Assembly (NCBI GenBank): GCA_031552145.1
Contig: JAVBMV010000009.1
Location: 1-60,984 of the forward strand
Origin: JAVBMV01 sp031552145
Lineage (GTDB): Bacteria > Myxococcota > Myxococcia > Myxococcales > UBA5297
Reading direction: 5' to 3'
Length of the DNA: 60,984 nt
A program made the position numbers and the translations under genes. The notes below the pieces were generated by a model. The model was not told where the DNA came from. It worked only from the letters and a program-made list of their open reading frames with translations, and ran no database searches. Numbering within the stretch: the stretch's first letter is position 1; each line of letters starts with the position of its first letter. Positions 34,351 through 44,700 of this stretch are shown here, piece by piece.

Positions 34351-36633
34351 TCAAGGCAGCGAGGTGAAATTGCCGTTGAGCGTAAAGTTGCCGGTGGCGC
34401 CATTCCTGCCATGCACCACCAACCAGATCGGCGTCTCGCCATGGCCCTCCGGGATTTCGAGTTCCAAGCGGGGCGCTTGCACCGGATCGAAGCAAGCCCA
34501 TCTCGCGCCGAGGTTATAGCAAGGACCCCATGTGACAGAGATGACGAGGTCGAGATCGGTCCTGGATTCATCTACGAAGAGGGAGAAGCGGGAGGGGGCC
34601 ATATTCAGTGGGAGCATGAGGACGCGGTCGTGCCCATCGTCTTCATCGAAGGGACACTGGGTCATCGGGAGGTACAGATCGGGCGCGCCGATATTGTTGC
34701 CAGAGAAGGTAAAGGAGCCACTCCCGCTCGCAACGATTTGCGTGAGATCGACGATCGGACCTCCGGAACAGGTCGTCGCAGAGATCTCATAGACACACTG
34801 GGCGGAGCAGCCGTCGCCGTCGATTGGGTTGCCGTCGTCACAATCTTCGGTTGGGTTAATTCGGCCGTCGCCGCAGATGAAATGGCATGAGGCATCGCAG
34901 GAGCCGACGTTGGGTGGCTCGCACTCCTCTTCGCTGTAGAGCGTGTCGATGACGCCGTCGCCGCAATAGGGCGCGCTGCAGCGGCCATCGATGCACCGGA
35001 GCTCCCCCTCGCAGGTGGAGAGGGCGGCGGCCTTGCAGCGCTCGCCCGCTCCCGAGATGGAGAAGGCATCCATGGTAATCGAATAGCTGTAGGGCGCCTC
35101 GTTCGCCGTGCCCGCGCTGATGATGAGCCAGAGGGTGGAGTGCGCAGGCAATTGGTAATAGGAGCCAGAGGGATGGAGCAGGTCGCAGTAGAGCTCTCGG
35201 GCCGAAGTGTAGCAATCGCCTTCGCGGATCGAAAGGACGCCCTGGCCGCGCTCGAACTGTCCGGCAAAATGGAGCAGGCTTCTATTCGTGGTCACGAGCC
35301 GGTAGGCCCGCTCGGGGAGCGAGGGCGCGGTGGCGAGACAGCTGGGCTCTACCACGTCGGGAAGATCGGCGAGGTCGTTCTCTTCATAATAGGGACTGGA
35401 TGCTTCGAACTGAGCCGTGAGGTCGGTGACGCGTTCGGCAGAGCAGAGGCCCAGCTCGTCCTCGCAAGTGGCCGAGCAGCCGTCGCCATCGATCCCATTT
35501 CCGTCGTCACACTCCTCGCCCGGCTGCAGGATCCCGTCGCCGCAGGCGAGGCTGCGGCAGTCGTTGCTGCAGGTATCGCGGTTAGAGGCGTTGCCGTCGT
35601 CGCACTCTTCATCGCCATTCACCTTGCCGTCGCCGCAGCGCGTGCCCGGATGGCAGGCCATCTTCATACAGCGCTCGTCCTCTGGATCGTCGCATCCCTC
35701 GCTGGGATAAAGGAGCCCGTCCCCGCAGATCGGCCGCCTGCAGTTGTAGTTCCCCGCCTCCGCGATACAGTCCAGCCCGGCACCGCAGGGAAGATGGGCG
35801 TTGATTACGTCGCAGGGCTCGCCCTCTCCCTGGGCGCGCTTGAGCTGGCCGGTAAGGGAATAGGCACCGGCGTTTCCCAGGCGACCGCCCACGTGGATCC
35901 AGAGCTGGGTCCTCGCCGGAATGGCCCACTCGGCAAGGGCCTTCGAATGCTCCGCGGCGGGGGAGTTGCAGCGCCGCTCGGACATGCTGAGCGAGCAGTC
36001 TCCCGCGCGGATGGAGAGGAGGGGAAAGGAGTACGCGGCTTCCACGGTCAATTGGAGATAGGCGGGCTCGGCCACATAGAGGGCATGAGCGACGGAGGGG
36101 CCGCGCCCGGGGCCGCAGGAGAAGAGCGCGTGACTGCCCGCGTTGGAGGTGCTTCCCGCGTAGGAAAAGGCGCCCTCGCTCAGGAGCGGCGTGAGATCGA
36201 CGATGGTGTCGGAGCAGACCCCTTCCTCGAGGAGGCAGGTGGAGGAGCAGCCGTCGCCATCTCGGTGGTTGCCGTCGTCGCACTCCTCCTCGCCCTCCAG
36301 CTCGCTGTCGCCGCACTCCCAAAGGCAATCGGAGGCGCAGCCGTCGCCATCTTCCAGATTGCCGTCGTCGCACTCCTCCTCTGTGTCCAACACGCCGTCG
36401 CCGCAGAGCGGCTCCTTGCCCACGTCGGCGTCGGCGTCAGGGCTGCCATCGGGGAGGCCGACATCGGTATCGGGCAGAACGTCGGGCAGAGTGTCCTTCG
36501 GGCCGCTGTCGGGGACATCGGCGCCGGGGTAGGGCAGAACGTCGGGGACCCACTCGGGAGGATAGGAGTAGGAAGGGCAGCCCGCGCAGAGCAGACCGCA
36601 GATGACCGAGATGAGGAGTAGCGGGTGCCGCAT
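34351..36633 (-). CDS. DUF4215/PPC-like lipoprotein
   Basis: A 760-residue predicted lipoprotein (lipobox LCAGC). After CPSYSYPPEW comes an Asp/Pro-rich low-complexity stalk (about 30-70), then two DUF4215 units, a PPC-like domain, three units, a PPC-like domain, two units and a final PPC-like domain. It is a clear paralogue of the gene at 36760-39036 in order and sequence (CPSYSYPPEW; CSGGPIVxL). No catalytic motif is seen; a calcium- or disulfide-stabilised surface stalk is the simplest reading. Confidence 0.8.
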   Translation of the reverse strand: MRHPLLLISVICGLLCAGCPSYSYPPEWVPDVLPYPGADVPDSGPKDTLPDVLPDTDVGLPDGSPDADADVGKEPLCGDGVLDTEEECDDGNLEDGDGCASDCLWECGDSELEGEEECDDGNHRDGDGCSSTCLLEEGVCSDTIVDLTPLLSEGAFSYAGSTSNAGSHALFSCGPGRGPSVAHALYVAEPAYLQLTVEAAYSFPLLSIRAGDCSLSMSERRCNSPAAEHSKALAEWAIPARTQLWIHVGGRLGNAGAYSLTGQLKRAQGEGEPCDVINAHLPCGAGLDCIAEAGNYNCRRPICGDGLLYPSEGCDDPEDERCMKMACHPGTRCGDGKVNGDEECDDGNASNRDTCSNDCRSLACGDGILQPGEECDDGNGIDGDGCSATCEDELGLCSAERVTDLTAQFEASSPYYEENDLADLPDVVEPSCLATAPSLPERAYRLVTTNRSLLHFAGQFERGQGVLSIREGDCYTSARELYCDLLHPSGSYYQLPAHSTLWLIISAGTANEAPYSYSITMDAFSISGAGERCKAAALSTCEGELRCIDGRCSAPYCGDGVIDTLYSEEECEPPNVGSCDASCHFICGDGRINPTEDCDDGNPIDGDGCSAQCVYEISATTCSGGPIVDLTQIVASGSGSFTFSGNNIGAPDLYLPMTQCPFDEDDGHDRVLMLPLNMAPSRFSLFVDESRTDLDLVISVTWGPCYNLGARWACFDPVQAPRLELEIPEGHGETPIWLVVHGRNGATGNFTLNGNFTSLP

Positions 36634-36759
36634 GGAGCTCTCTTGGCTGCTGGGGCGGTCAACCCGGCCAGGAGGCGCGCCCGATTGCGTAGATCCATAA
36701 CATGGAAACCTGGTGCCGCGAAGGCGCGCCCAGCACGCTGTAGCGCTCGGTGCCGTGTC

Positions 36760-39036
36760 TCACAGGGGAAGATAGCGCCCCGAGAGCGTAAACTTTCCCG
36801 CGCTTCCATTTCGTCCATGTACGATTAGCCAGAGAGGGCGCGTTGTCTCACGGGTTAGCTCTCTCGATATTTCGTTGTCCCCCGTGCCGAAATCGACACA
36901 TTGGAAGTAATGGCTGACGTCATTGTAGCAGTTGCCCTTGCGGACACTCACCAGTAAGTCGAGTTCATTCCCCTCCTGTTCTGTTCCAAGCGTGAGCACG
37001 CCGGGTGGCACCGCGCCGAGAAAGAAAACCACGTCGGGGCCATCGTCATCGGAGACGTCGCCGCAGCTGGAAGGGCGAAGGAGATCCGGCCCTCCCGCGG
37101 TGGTGCCTTCGTATCGGAAGGTACCCTCCGGCCCCAGGGGCGCCAGCGAGACGATCGGACCACCGGAACAGACGTTTTCGGACCATTCGATCCAACAATC
37201 GGCGGAGCAGCCGTCGCCGTCGAGGTTGTTTCCGTCGTCGCACTCCTGATACTGGGAGGCGCTGATGCCGTCGCCGCAGACGAATAGGCAATGCTCATCG
37301 CAGGAGCGACCGTCGGGCGGATCGCACGCCTCGCCTTCGGAGACATAGCCGTCGCCGCAGGCGATTCTGCCGCAGCGCGCGTGGACGCAAGAGAGGCCAT
37401 CGACGCATCGTGTCATAATCGGATCTTCGGGATCGCAGGGCTCTCCCTCTTCGCGCCTCGCCGAAGCCCTGATGGCGAGAGAAAACGAATTAGGAGTCTC
37501 TTCGACGGTGGGCGCTGCGCTGACGACGAGCCATGCGGTGGAATGGGGCGGCAGCTGGATAGGCGCCACATGGTCATGGTCTTGGAGGACCCGACAGTGC
37601 TGCTCCACGGCCGAGGTGTAGCAGTCGCCCAGGCGTATCGAGAGCGTTCCTTTCGCGGCGGCAAATTCAGCCTTCACCTCCACCCAGGTCGACTCCGAGG
37701 TGACGAGCCGATAGGCCTTGTCGGGCAGCGACGGAGCCAGGGGAAGGCAAGAGGGCTCGATAAGATCCGAGACGCCCTGCATATCGGCCGTCTCCTCGAA
37801 GGTGGAATAGTCCGAGAGCAGATAGGTGAGGTCGGGCACGCGCGCTGGGGAGCAGACGCCCAGCTCGTCGCTGCATTCGCTCGAGCAGCCGTCGCCATTC
37901 ATCCAATTTCCGTCGTCACATTCCTCGCCCGGCTGCAGGATCCCGTCGCCGCAGGCGAGGCTGCGGCAGTCATTGCTGCAGGTATCGCGGTTCGATTCGT
38001 TTCCGTCGTCGCACTCCTCGTCTCCGTCGATCTTGCCGTCGCCGCACCTCGTGCCCGGATGGCAGGCCATCTTCATGCACTGCGCATCCTCCGGGTCGTC
38101 GCACCCCTCGCTCGGATATTGGATTCCGTCACCGCAGATGGGCTTTTTACAGAGGTGTTGCCCCTCCTGCTGCACGCAGTCCAGTCCCGCGCCGCAATGG
38201 TGCGCTCCATCTCCGCAGGGGCCACCCTCTCCCTCCACCGGTAGGAGCTCGCCGGAGAGCTCGTAGGTGCGCTCGTCGTAAGCTCCCGTTCCTACGTGGA
38301 TCCAGAGCTGCGTGTTGGCCGGGATCGATAGGCCGACAGGGCTTGCCAATGTGTAACAGAGCCACTCGGAGCGCCGCGCCGCGCAGGATCCAATCCGCAC
38401 GGAGAGGAACTGGGTACGACTGGAGAGAGTCGCTCGCAGGCGCAGGTGGGAAGGTTCTCTCACGAAGAGCGCGTGGCCGACGGAGAGACCGCGCGTGGTG
38501 CTGCAGGAGAAGAGGACATCGTCGCCCGCGCCAGTCCCAATGGTGCCCTCCAAGGAGAAGCTCCCTTCATGCAAGAGGGGAGTGAGGTCGACGAGCGCGC
38601 CCGAGCAGACTCCCTCTTCCAGCGCGCAGCGCGCCGAGCAGCCGTCGCCGTCGTTTCTGTTGCCATCGTCGCACGCCTCCTCGGAGTCTTCCTGGAGCAG
38701 GCCGTCTCCGCACTCGGAGAGACAGTTGGAGTCGCAACCATCGCCGTCCGTCAGATTGCCGTCATCGCACTCCTCCGGCTCTTCTACGAGGCCGTCACCG
38801 CAGGTAGGCGTGTATCCGGCGTCGCCCGAGTCGTCACCGGGGCCCGCGTCCGTGTCGGCGCTGGTATCGGCATCGGTGTCAGCGCCCGGGCTCGCATCCT
38901 GTGGGCCCGTATCGGGCACGTCGACGCCAGGGTAGGGCGCGACGTCGGGCAGCCATTCGGGTGGATAGGAGTAGGAGGGACAGGCCGTCGAAATGACCAG
39001 CAGGAGAATCGCAGCGGGGGTCGAAAGCAGTCTCAT
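36760..39036 (-). CDS. DUF4215/PPC-like lipoprotein, paralogue of the preceding one
   Basis: A 758-residue predicted lipoprotein. The ATG at 39036 is chosen because AGGAGG lies eight bases upstream and the product then begins with a proper signal peptide (MRLLSTPAAILLLVISTAC); an earlier in-frame ATG at 39114 would bury it. The Asp-rich stalk (repeated DTDAD-like residues) is followed by the same order of seven DUF4215 units and three PPC-like domains as its neighbour. Tandem duplication is evident; the copies have diverged. Confidence 0.8.
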   Translation of the reverse strand: MRLLSTPAAILLLVISTACPSYSYPPEWLPDVAPYPGVDVPDTGPQDASPGADTDADTSADTDAGPGDDSGDAGYTPTCGDGLVEEPEECDDGNLTDGDGCDSNCLSECGDGLLQEDSEEACDDGNRNDGDGCSARCALEEGVCSGALVDLTPLLHEGSFSLEGTIGTGAGDDVLFSCSTTRGLSVGHALFVREPSHLRLRATLSSRTQFLSVRIGSCAARRSEWLCYTLASPVGLSIPANTQLWIHVGTGAYDERTYELSGELLPVEGEGGPCGDGAHHCGAGLDCVQQEGQHLCKKPICGDGIQYPSEGCDDPEDAQCMKMACHPGTRCGDGKIDGDEECDDGNESNRDTCSNDCRSLACGDGILQPGEECDDGNWMNGDGCSSECSDELGVCSPARVPDLTYLLSDYSTFEETADMQGVSDLIEPSCLPLAPSLPDKAYRLVTSESTWVEVKAEFAAAKGTLSIRLGDCYTSAVEQHCRVLQDHDHVAPIQLPPHSTAWLVVSAAPTVEETPNSFSLAIRASARREEGEPCDPEDPIMTRCVDGLSCVHARCGRIACGDGYVSEGEACDPPDGRSCDEHCLFVCGDGISASQYQECDDGNNLDGDGCSADCWIEWSENVCSGGPIVSLAPLGPEGTFRYEGTTAGGPDLLRPSSCGDVSDDDGPDVVFFLGAVPPGVLTLGTEQEGNELDLLVSVRKGNCYNDVSHYFQCVDFGTGDNEISRELTRETTRPLWLIVHGRNGSAGKFTLSGRYLPL

Positions 39037-39239
39037 CGTCGGTACCTCCTGCTCGACGATCACCTCTCGGCCCGAGGCTTCGCCAGGAGCGCGCAGCTCG
39101 GTTGGCCCCGACATCCCTCACGACGAGGGGAGTCTAGCACAGGGCGCGCGCCCCTTTTGGTTTGCGGCGGGGGCGGCGGTCGCTTAGTGTTCGACCGCTC
39201 TCCCGCTCTCCAACGACGACCGCAAAGCCAAGGAAGATC

Positions 39240-40292
39240 ATGAAGACCACCGACGCCCTCTCCTTCATCACTGCCGTCGAGGAGCGCATGGCGTCGATGA
39301 TGCGGCGCGAGCAGGACTCGGGAAGGCAGGGCTCGGTATTGGCCGAGGCCGCGGCGCACCTCTCGCTGGGCGGCGGGGGCCGGCGCTTCAGGCCGCTGCT
39401 CGTGTTGAGGATGGGGAGCGAGGCGGGCCTCGCACCCGCGCAGCTCGAGGCGATCGCCGTAGTGGCGGAGATGATCCACGCGGCGAGCCTTTTGCACGAC
39501 GACGTGGTGGACGAGGGACAGGAGCGGCGCGGGCGCCCCACGGCCAATGCCAAGTTCGGCAACTTGGTGGCGGTGCTTTCCGGCGACTGGCTCCTCTCGA
39601 CGGCCTTCCGCCTGCTCTCGCCCTACCCTTGGGACGTCACGCGCGAGGCGATCGACACCATCGGCGAGATGTCACGCGCCGCCATCGCCGAGGTGGAGGC
39701 GCGCGGCGATCCCGATCTCTCGCTCGAGGCCTGGCGCCAGATCGCTATTGGCAAGACGGGGACGCTCTTCGGCTGGTGCGGCGCCGCCGTGGCGCGCGCC
39801 GCGGGGCGCGAGGAGCTGCGCGCGCCCTTCGAGGAGTTCGGGCGCAGGCTCGGGGTGGCCTTTCAGCTTGGCGATGACCTCAAGGACCTGCGCGGCGGGG
39901 AGGGAGGGAAGGCGAGCGGCAAGGACCTGTGCGCCGATATCCGCAATGGGAACCCATCGCATCCGCTGCTGGTCGCCGCGAAGCGCTCCCACCTCATGCG
40001 CGAGCGCTTTCAAGAGGCCTGGCGCCGCCGTCCGCTGGAGCGAGAGGAGGCGCTGCGGCTCGGCGAGGCGGTGCGCGAGACGGGCGCTCTGGCCGAGTCG
40101 GAGCAGGCGCTCGACGAGGAGGTGGCCTTGGCGCTGTCGGCGCTGGGCTCCATCGCCACCAACGACTGGTGCGGAGAGCTGCTCGCGGCGGCGGTGGGGC
40201 TCTCGGCCGCGCGTCCAGAGGGGAGCGACGACTCGAGCAGGGCTGGCGGCGATGAGGCCGAGGCGCTGCGCTGGGTGGAACGTCGAGGCTGA
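39240..40292 (+). CDS. polyprenyl synthetase (trans-isoprenyl diphosphate synthase)
   Basis: A 350-residue class I prenyltransferase that would condense isopentenyl diphosphate onto an allylic diphosphate. The first Asp-rich motif is LLHDDVVDEG followed by RRGRPT; the second is LGDDLKDL. GGGRRFRPLLVL is the N-terminal IPP-binding stretch. AGGAAG before the ATG at 39240 supports the start. Chain length cannot be read safely; octaprenyl-type (quinone side chain) enzymes are the closest by eye. It is divergent from the lipoprotein at 39036 with 203 bases between. Confidence 0.85.
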   Translation: MKTTDALSFITAVEERMASMMRREQDSGRQGSVLAEAAAHLSLGGGGRRFRPLLVLRMGSEAGLAPAQLEAIAVVAEMIHAASLLHDDVVDEGQERRGRPTANAKFGNLVAVLSGDWLLSTAFRLLSPYPWDVTREAIDTIGEMSRAAIAEVEARGDPDLSLEAWRQIAIGKTGTLFGWCGAAVARAAGREELRAPFEEFGRRLGVAFQLGDDLKDLRGGEGGKASGKDLCADIRNGNPSHPLLVAAKRSHLMRERFQEAWRRRPLEREEALRLGEAVRETGALAESEQALDEEVALALSALGSIATNDWCGELLAAAVGLSAARPEGSDDSSRAGGDEAEALRWVERRG

Positions 40293-40314
40293 GCCGCTCC
40301 CGAGTCTTTGCGTC

Positions 40315-40358
40315 AAAAAGGCGCGGGGCCCCGCAACCAAGGTTGCAGAGCCCCGCGG
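40315..40358 (-). terminator. rho-independent terminator for the TolB-like gene
   Basis: CGCGGGGC-CCC-GCAACC, loop AA, GGTTGC-AGA-GCCCCGCG: a long stem with one symmetric internal loop. The minus-strand reading ends in CCTTTTTG, a proper U-tract. It sits between convergent genes. Confidence 0.75.
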
Positions 40359-40380
40359 TCAAACGTGAAGAGCCGAGGGA

Positions 40381-41697
40381 CTAGTCCCAGTGAATCCAGC
40401 GGGTGCCGTAGAACTTGGGAGTGAAGAGCTTTTCGTTCTCGCCGTTGATATCGGAGATGGCGGGCTGTAGCCCCGTGCAATAGCCTTCCTCGTCGAGGGC
40501 ATGCTCGCAAGTGAAATAGGCGACGCGAGTCCCCGTGTAGTCGAGCGTGAAGGCGCTCTGGAGGTTTCCGGCCCTTCCAGAGCTGGGGATCGTGCGGACG
40601 CGCTTGGGGTTAGAGCCGTCCGGATCGCGCTCCTCGAGGTACCACTTCACCACGTCGCCCACGCCCGTGACCGTCTTGTGGAGCTTGAGCTGGTAGAGCA
40701 GCTTGTTGTTGGCCTGCACCATGATCGCCTGGTGGACATAGCCCTGATAGCCCCCCTCGCCATCCTCGTCAGAGAGCGCGTCAAAGGTGGTGAGGTGCGT
40801 GGCCTGGAAGCCCACGGGGCTCTTCGGCTGGGTGAGATCCATGACGTAGAGCTGGCTGATATTGGCGCTGTTCCCCTCGCTCGATTTCACAAAGAGCTTC
40901 GTGCCATCGCGTGAGAGGCCGCCGAAGGCGAAGACCATGTAGATCGTCTTGCTTGGATCAGTGGGGCTCTTGAGGTCGGGATCGACCAGGAGCTGCTCGT
41001 CCTCGCCGTTGGTGCGTATCCGGTACATGTATTCGACGTTGGCGGGCACGCCGGTCTGCTGCACGAAGGTGCAGGTGCGCCAGAAATAGATCCACTCGCC
41101 ATCGTAGCTGAAGAAGGGGAGTAGCTCGGAGCAGGTCTTGCCCCCGCCCGTCTCGGAGACGGGGGCGTCGGTGAGGCGCCTCTTATTGCTGCCGTCGGCG
41201 TTGATTAGATAGATGTTGCCGCGGAAAGGGGCCGAGGCGCTGTTGACCACGGGGAAGGCCGCTCCCGACTGAATGGCAATTAGGCTGGGATCGGTTGGGG
41301 AGCGAGTGGCGACATCGTGGTTATCGGTGGGCGAGCGGTTGAACCCGTAGGGCGTGATCTGGACAGCGGGGTTCTCCGGAGCGTCGGGGTTGGCCCTGAA
41401 TATCTCGGTCACCTGAGCGCCCTTGTCGAAGAAGGAGTCGATGTCGACGCCAGTGAAGAGCAGAACGTGCTCGTCTTCGGGGACCGAGAAGGTGACCCCG
41501 TCGTCGATTGGCTCCGACGGGATGTTGGCGTCCCACTCCTCTTCGTCGCCGGTGTCGGACTCGCCGGCGTCGCCCTTTCCTCCATCCCGCTTGCCGGTGT
41601 CTCCAGCGTCTGCCTTGGAATCGGAGCTGTCGCTGCAGGCGGTGAAGGAGAGCGCGCCGGTGAGTAGGGCTGCCATCAGTAGTTTAGGTAAGCTCAT
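40381..41697 (-). CDS. TolB/PD40-like beta-propeller lipoprotein
   Basis: A 438-residue predicted lipoprotein (MSLPKLLMAALLTGALSFTAC) with an Asp/Gly-rich linker and a propeller of PD40/WD40-like blades: NIYLINADGSNKRRLT, FSYDGEWIYFWR, LSRDGTKLFVKSS, ERDPDGSNPKRVRTI. The ATG at 41697 gives a clean lipobox and has GAGG upstream; longer frames do not. It lies 49 bases after the 1779-residue lipoprotein on the same strand and is probably cotranscribed. A periplasmic or surface binding role is likely. Confidence 0.75.
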   Translation of the reverse strand: MSLPKLLMAALLTGALSFTACSDSSDSKADAGDTGKRDGGKGDAGESDTGDEEEWDANIPSEPIDDGVTFSVPEDEHVLLFTGVDIDSFFDKGAQVTEIFRANPDAPENPAVQITPYGFNRSPTDNHDVATRSPTDPSLIAIQSGAAFPVVNSASAPFRGNIYLINADGSNKRRLTDAPVSETGGGKTCSELLPFFSYDGEWIYFWRTCTFVQQTGVPANVEYMYRIRTNGEDEQLLVDPDLKSPTDPSKTIYMVFAFGGLSRDGTKLFVKSSEGNSANISQLYVMDLTQPKSPVGFQATHLTTFDALSDEDGEGGYQGYVHQAIMVQANNKLLYQLKLHKTVTGVGDVVKWYLEERDPDGSNPKRVRTIPSSGRAGNLQSAFTLDYTGTRVAYFTCEHALDEEGYCTGLQPAISDINGENEKLFTPKFYGTRWIHWD

Positions 41698-41746
41698 CTG
41701 ATACCTCGTCTCTTTCGTAGTGTGGATGCATTTCATGCGGTTTTCG

Positions 41747-44700
41747 TTAGGGTACGGGCGCGAAGCAGAGGCCACGGAAGGCTTGCTTGTCCGCGGCGGT
41801 CTTTAGGACGGTCGCAACAGGGCCAGGTTTTGCGGCTGTGTTCTGCGCGACGGTGTCGTCAAAGTAGTAGAGGACGTTTTTTCCTGTGGTGGTATTGCGC
41901 ATGTCGCCCTCGGTCGAGACGGCGTAGACGCGGATTGTGGAGCCGAGCACCGCCGAGATCATGCTCTGCACTCGCCCATTGCCTGGGGCTGCCGAAAGGT
42001 CGGGGCTAAAATCCAAATAGCTCTGCCCGTCCCATCTGGGCGGATTGGTGAATTGATTATTGAACACATTGCGCACCATGTTGGCGTAAGGCGTGGAGCC
42101 CACGGTGGAGGCGTTCCCAAAGTAGAGATGGTCGAACTCTGGATCGGCGTTGCCAGAAAGATTGACCATGGAGAAGGAGGTGAAGGCGCCTATGGCGGGA
42201 GTGTTGCTGTCGGAATTAGCCCCATAAGGGCTTTCCTGTTGTCCCGTGGTCGTGGTGCGGAGGTCGCCAAAGCGATGCAGGGAGAGATTTCCGGAGGAGC
42301 TGCCCACGAAGAATAGCTGCCCGCCCGCTATGGCCATCGCTTTCGCGTAGGGACTGGTTCCTTGCATGATTCGCGCGAATGTTTCGGGGGTTGCGGATGT
42401 ATTGCGCGGCGTATAGATGATTCCCCCGGGAGAGGGTGGCACGGCCGGAGAGTCTCCGCTGATCCAGTACCCCGTGCCGTCATTGGTGAGGGCCGAGGTG
42501 ATTCGAGTGATCTTGGCGGAGGAGCCGACGAAGACATCGCTTACCCGAGCGACGATGGAGTAGTTGTTCGATGCGGTGGTCACTTCTCCGACGAGACGAT
42601 GAATGGTCGCGTCGGTGTTGATCAAGTCGATTCCCGGGGCGGCGTTGTAGCCAACAAAGGTGACGTGTTTTTCGTCGCCGGAGAGCGTCAGCATCCCTTC
42701 CTGGGCGGAGGAAGCCTGCTTCGAGCTTCCGGGGACGACGATCGAGGTCGATTGAGCGGTGATGGTGCGAACCGGCGTGGTTATTGCCGGATTGAGGCTG
42801 TACTCCTCGATTACGATTGATGAAGTCTTGCCCGTGAGCCCCTCCGTGGCGTCGCCCATCACCGTAAGCAGCATGATGTTGCGCACGCAGCTGATGCCGA
42901 TGACAGTAGTGCTGGTGGTGGTGCCAATTGCAGGCGTCGCGGCATCGATCGTGCAGTAATGGACTGCCGGCTGGTTGACGATAGACAGTTCATAGGCCGT
43001 TCCTGCCGGGGCCCTTCCGACGATGTAGGTGCCACTGAAGGCGGCGCTCACCGTGGGCTTGTCGTTTCCGCCCAGCTTTGCGCGCAGGACGAGCGAGACG
43101 TTGCCGTGCAGCCCCCTTACCTTGGCCTTTATCGGTGGCTCTGTCTCGGTGCTGCACGTGACGGTTACGGAGCGATCGTCGCTAGCGGTACCAGCGGTGG
43201 CGCCGGTCATGACGCAGGTGCGCATGTCGGGAACGCCGTCGAGCGCCACCGAATAGGCGCTGTCGCGGGGGAAGGAGCTGAACCGCGTGGCGCCGTCCTT
43301 CACGAGCGCGAGCCGTTCGGTAGCGGGGCCGGTCAGCTTTGCAAAGAGCCCGCCAGGACCGATGGAAGAGAGCGGCTCAAGGCCGGCCACGTTGACCGTG
43401 ATCCAGACGTTGAGGGAGCACTCGATCCCAACGGTGACGTCGGCGGAGATGGCGCTGCCGGTTCCGTTGGAGGTGACCTTGCAGGTGGCATCGACAGGCT
43501 GCGCCGCGACAGAGACTGTGTAGGTTGCGCCTGTTGGGATCTTCTTCGGGAAAATGGTGTTCCCATTCTGGCCCGCGGTCGCCGAGGAGCTGATAGAGGT
43601 GCCTCCCGATGAGGCCTGAAGGGCGAGCCCTACCTGTTTACCGGCCGGCAGGCCGCTGACGCTCGCCGTGACGACGAGGCCGGGGAAGCACGTGACCAGC
43701 ACCCTGCGGTGGGTTGCGTCGACCGTGGTGGGTGGATCAACATAGCAGGTTTGGCTCGCGGAGACTTCGCGCACTGCCACCGCAATGGCGCTATCCCTCG
43801 GCGGGACAGAATGGACGAAGGGCTTGCTGCCAACGGCGTCGATGGTGAGCGTCTCGTCCTCTAGCCCGAGCCTTACGTAAGAGCTTTCCAGCAACGCGAC
43901 CACCTCTGCCTCATAGAAAAGGTTGGCCTCGCAGGTGATGGAGAGATCGACGTTTGCATCCGCCGTGCCCGAGGTGGAGGTGTCGTTGCCCGCGCCGAAG
44001 TAGCAGGTCGCGTCCATGGGCTGCTGCAACACGGAGACTGTATAGGTCGAGCCCTTCTGAACGCTGCTGGCGAAGGGCGTCACCGCCGCGCTCTCGAGCC
44101 TCAGCTCCGAGGTGCGCCCCGCCGAGGTGAGCGCCAGCAGCACCGACTTGCCGGCGGGCAGAGCGGTGGCCGAGATGCTGACGAAAGGGCTGGCCGCGCA
44201 GGTAACGCTGACGTGCGTCGTGGTCGCTGTTGACGCGACGCAGCTCTGATCCGCCGGCTGCTGCGTGATGGCGGCGCTCGAGGTAGAGTCGGAACGCGCG
44301 GGCTTCGGGAATGCGGTGACGATGGCCGCGCCCGTGCCGTATAGGACGAGCGTCTGCCCGTCGATGGAGAGCTTCAACGTCTTGCCGAGATCGAGGCCAG
44401 CGACTTCGACCTCGATGGGCGGGTTTGGCAGGCATTCGACCTGGGCGGTGAGCTCCGTCGCCGTCTTGACCGCGCTAGTCACGGAGCAGCGCTGGTAGTC
44501 GGGCTGCGTCGCGATGGCGAGAGAGTAGGCTCCTTCCTTGGCGACCTGGTTCGAGAAGGAGACGCTGCCCGCTCCTTCCTGTTGCTGAACCACGCCGTCG
44601 AGCATCAGCTCAACAGACTCCTCGGCCACGAGTCCGTTCACATGGGCGAAGGCCGGGAGCATCTCGATTCTCTTGGGGGCCAAGGTGACCCCCCGGAAGG

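Noticed and set aside
35140..36621. Long plus-strand open frame (about 490 codons) opposite the 760-residue lipoprotein
   Set aside because: Shadow of the repeat-rich minus-strand gene; no start signal or recognisable domain.
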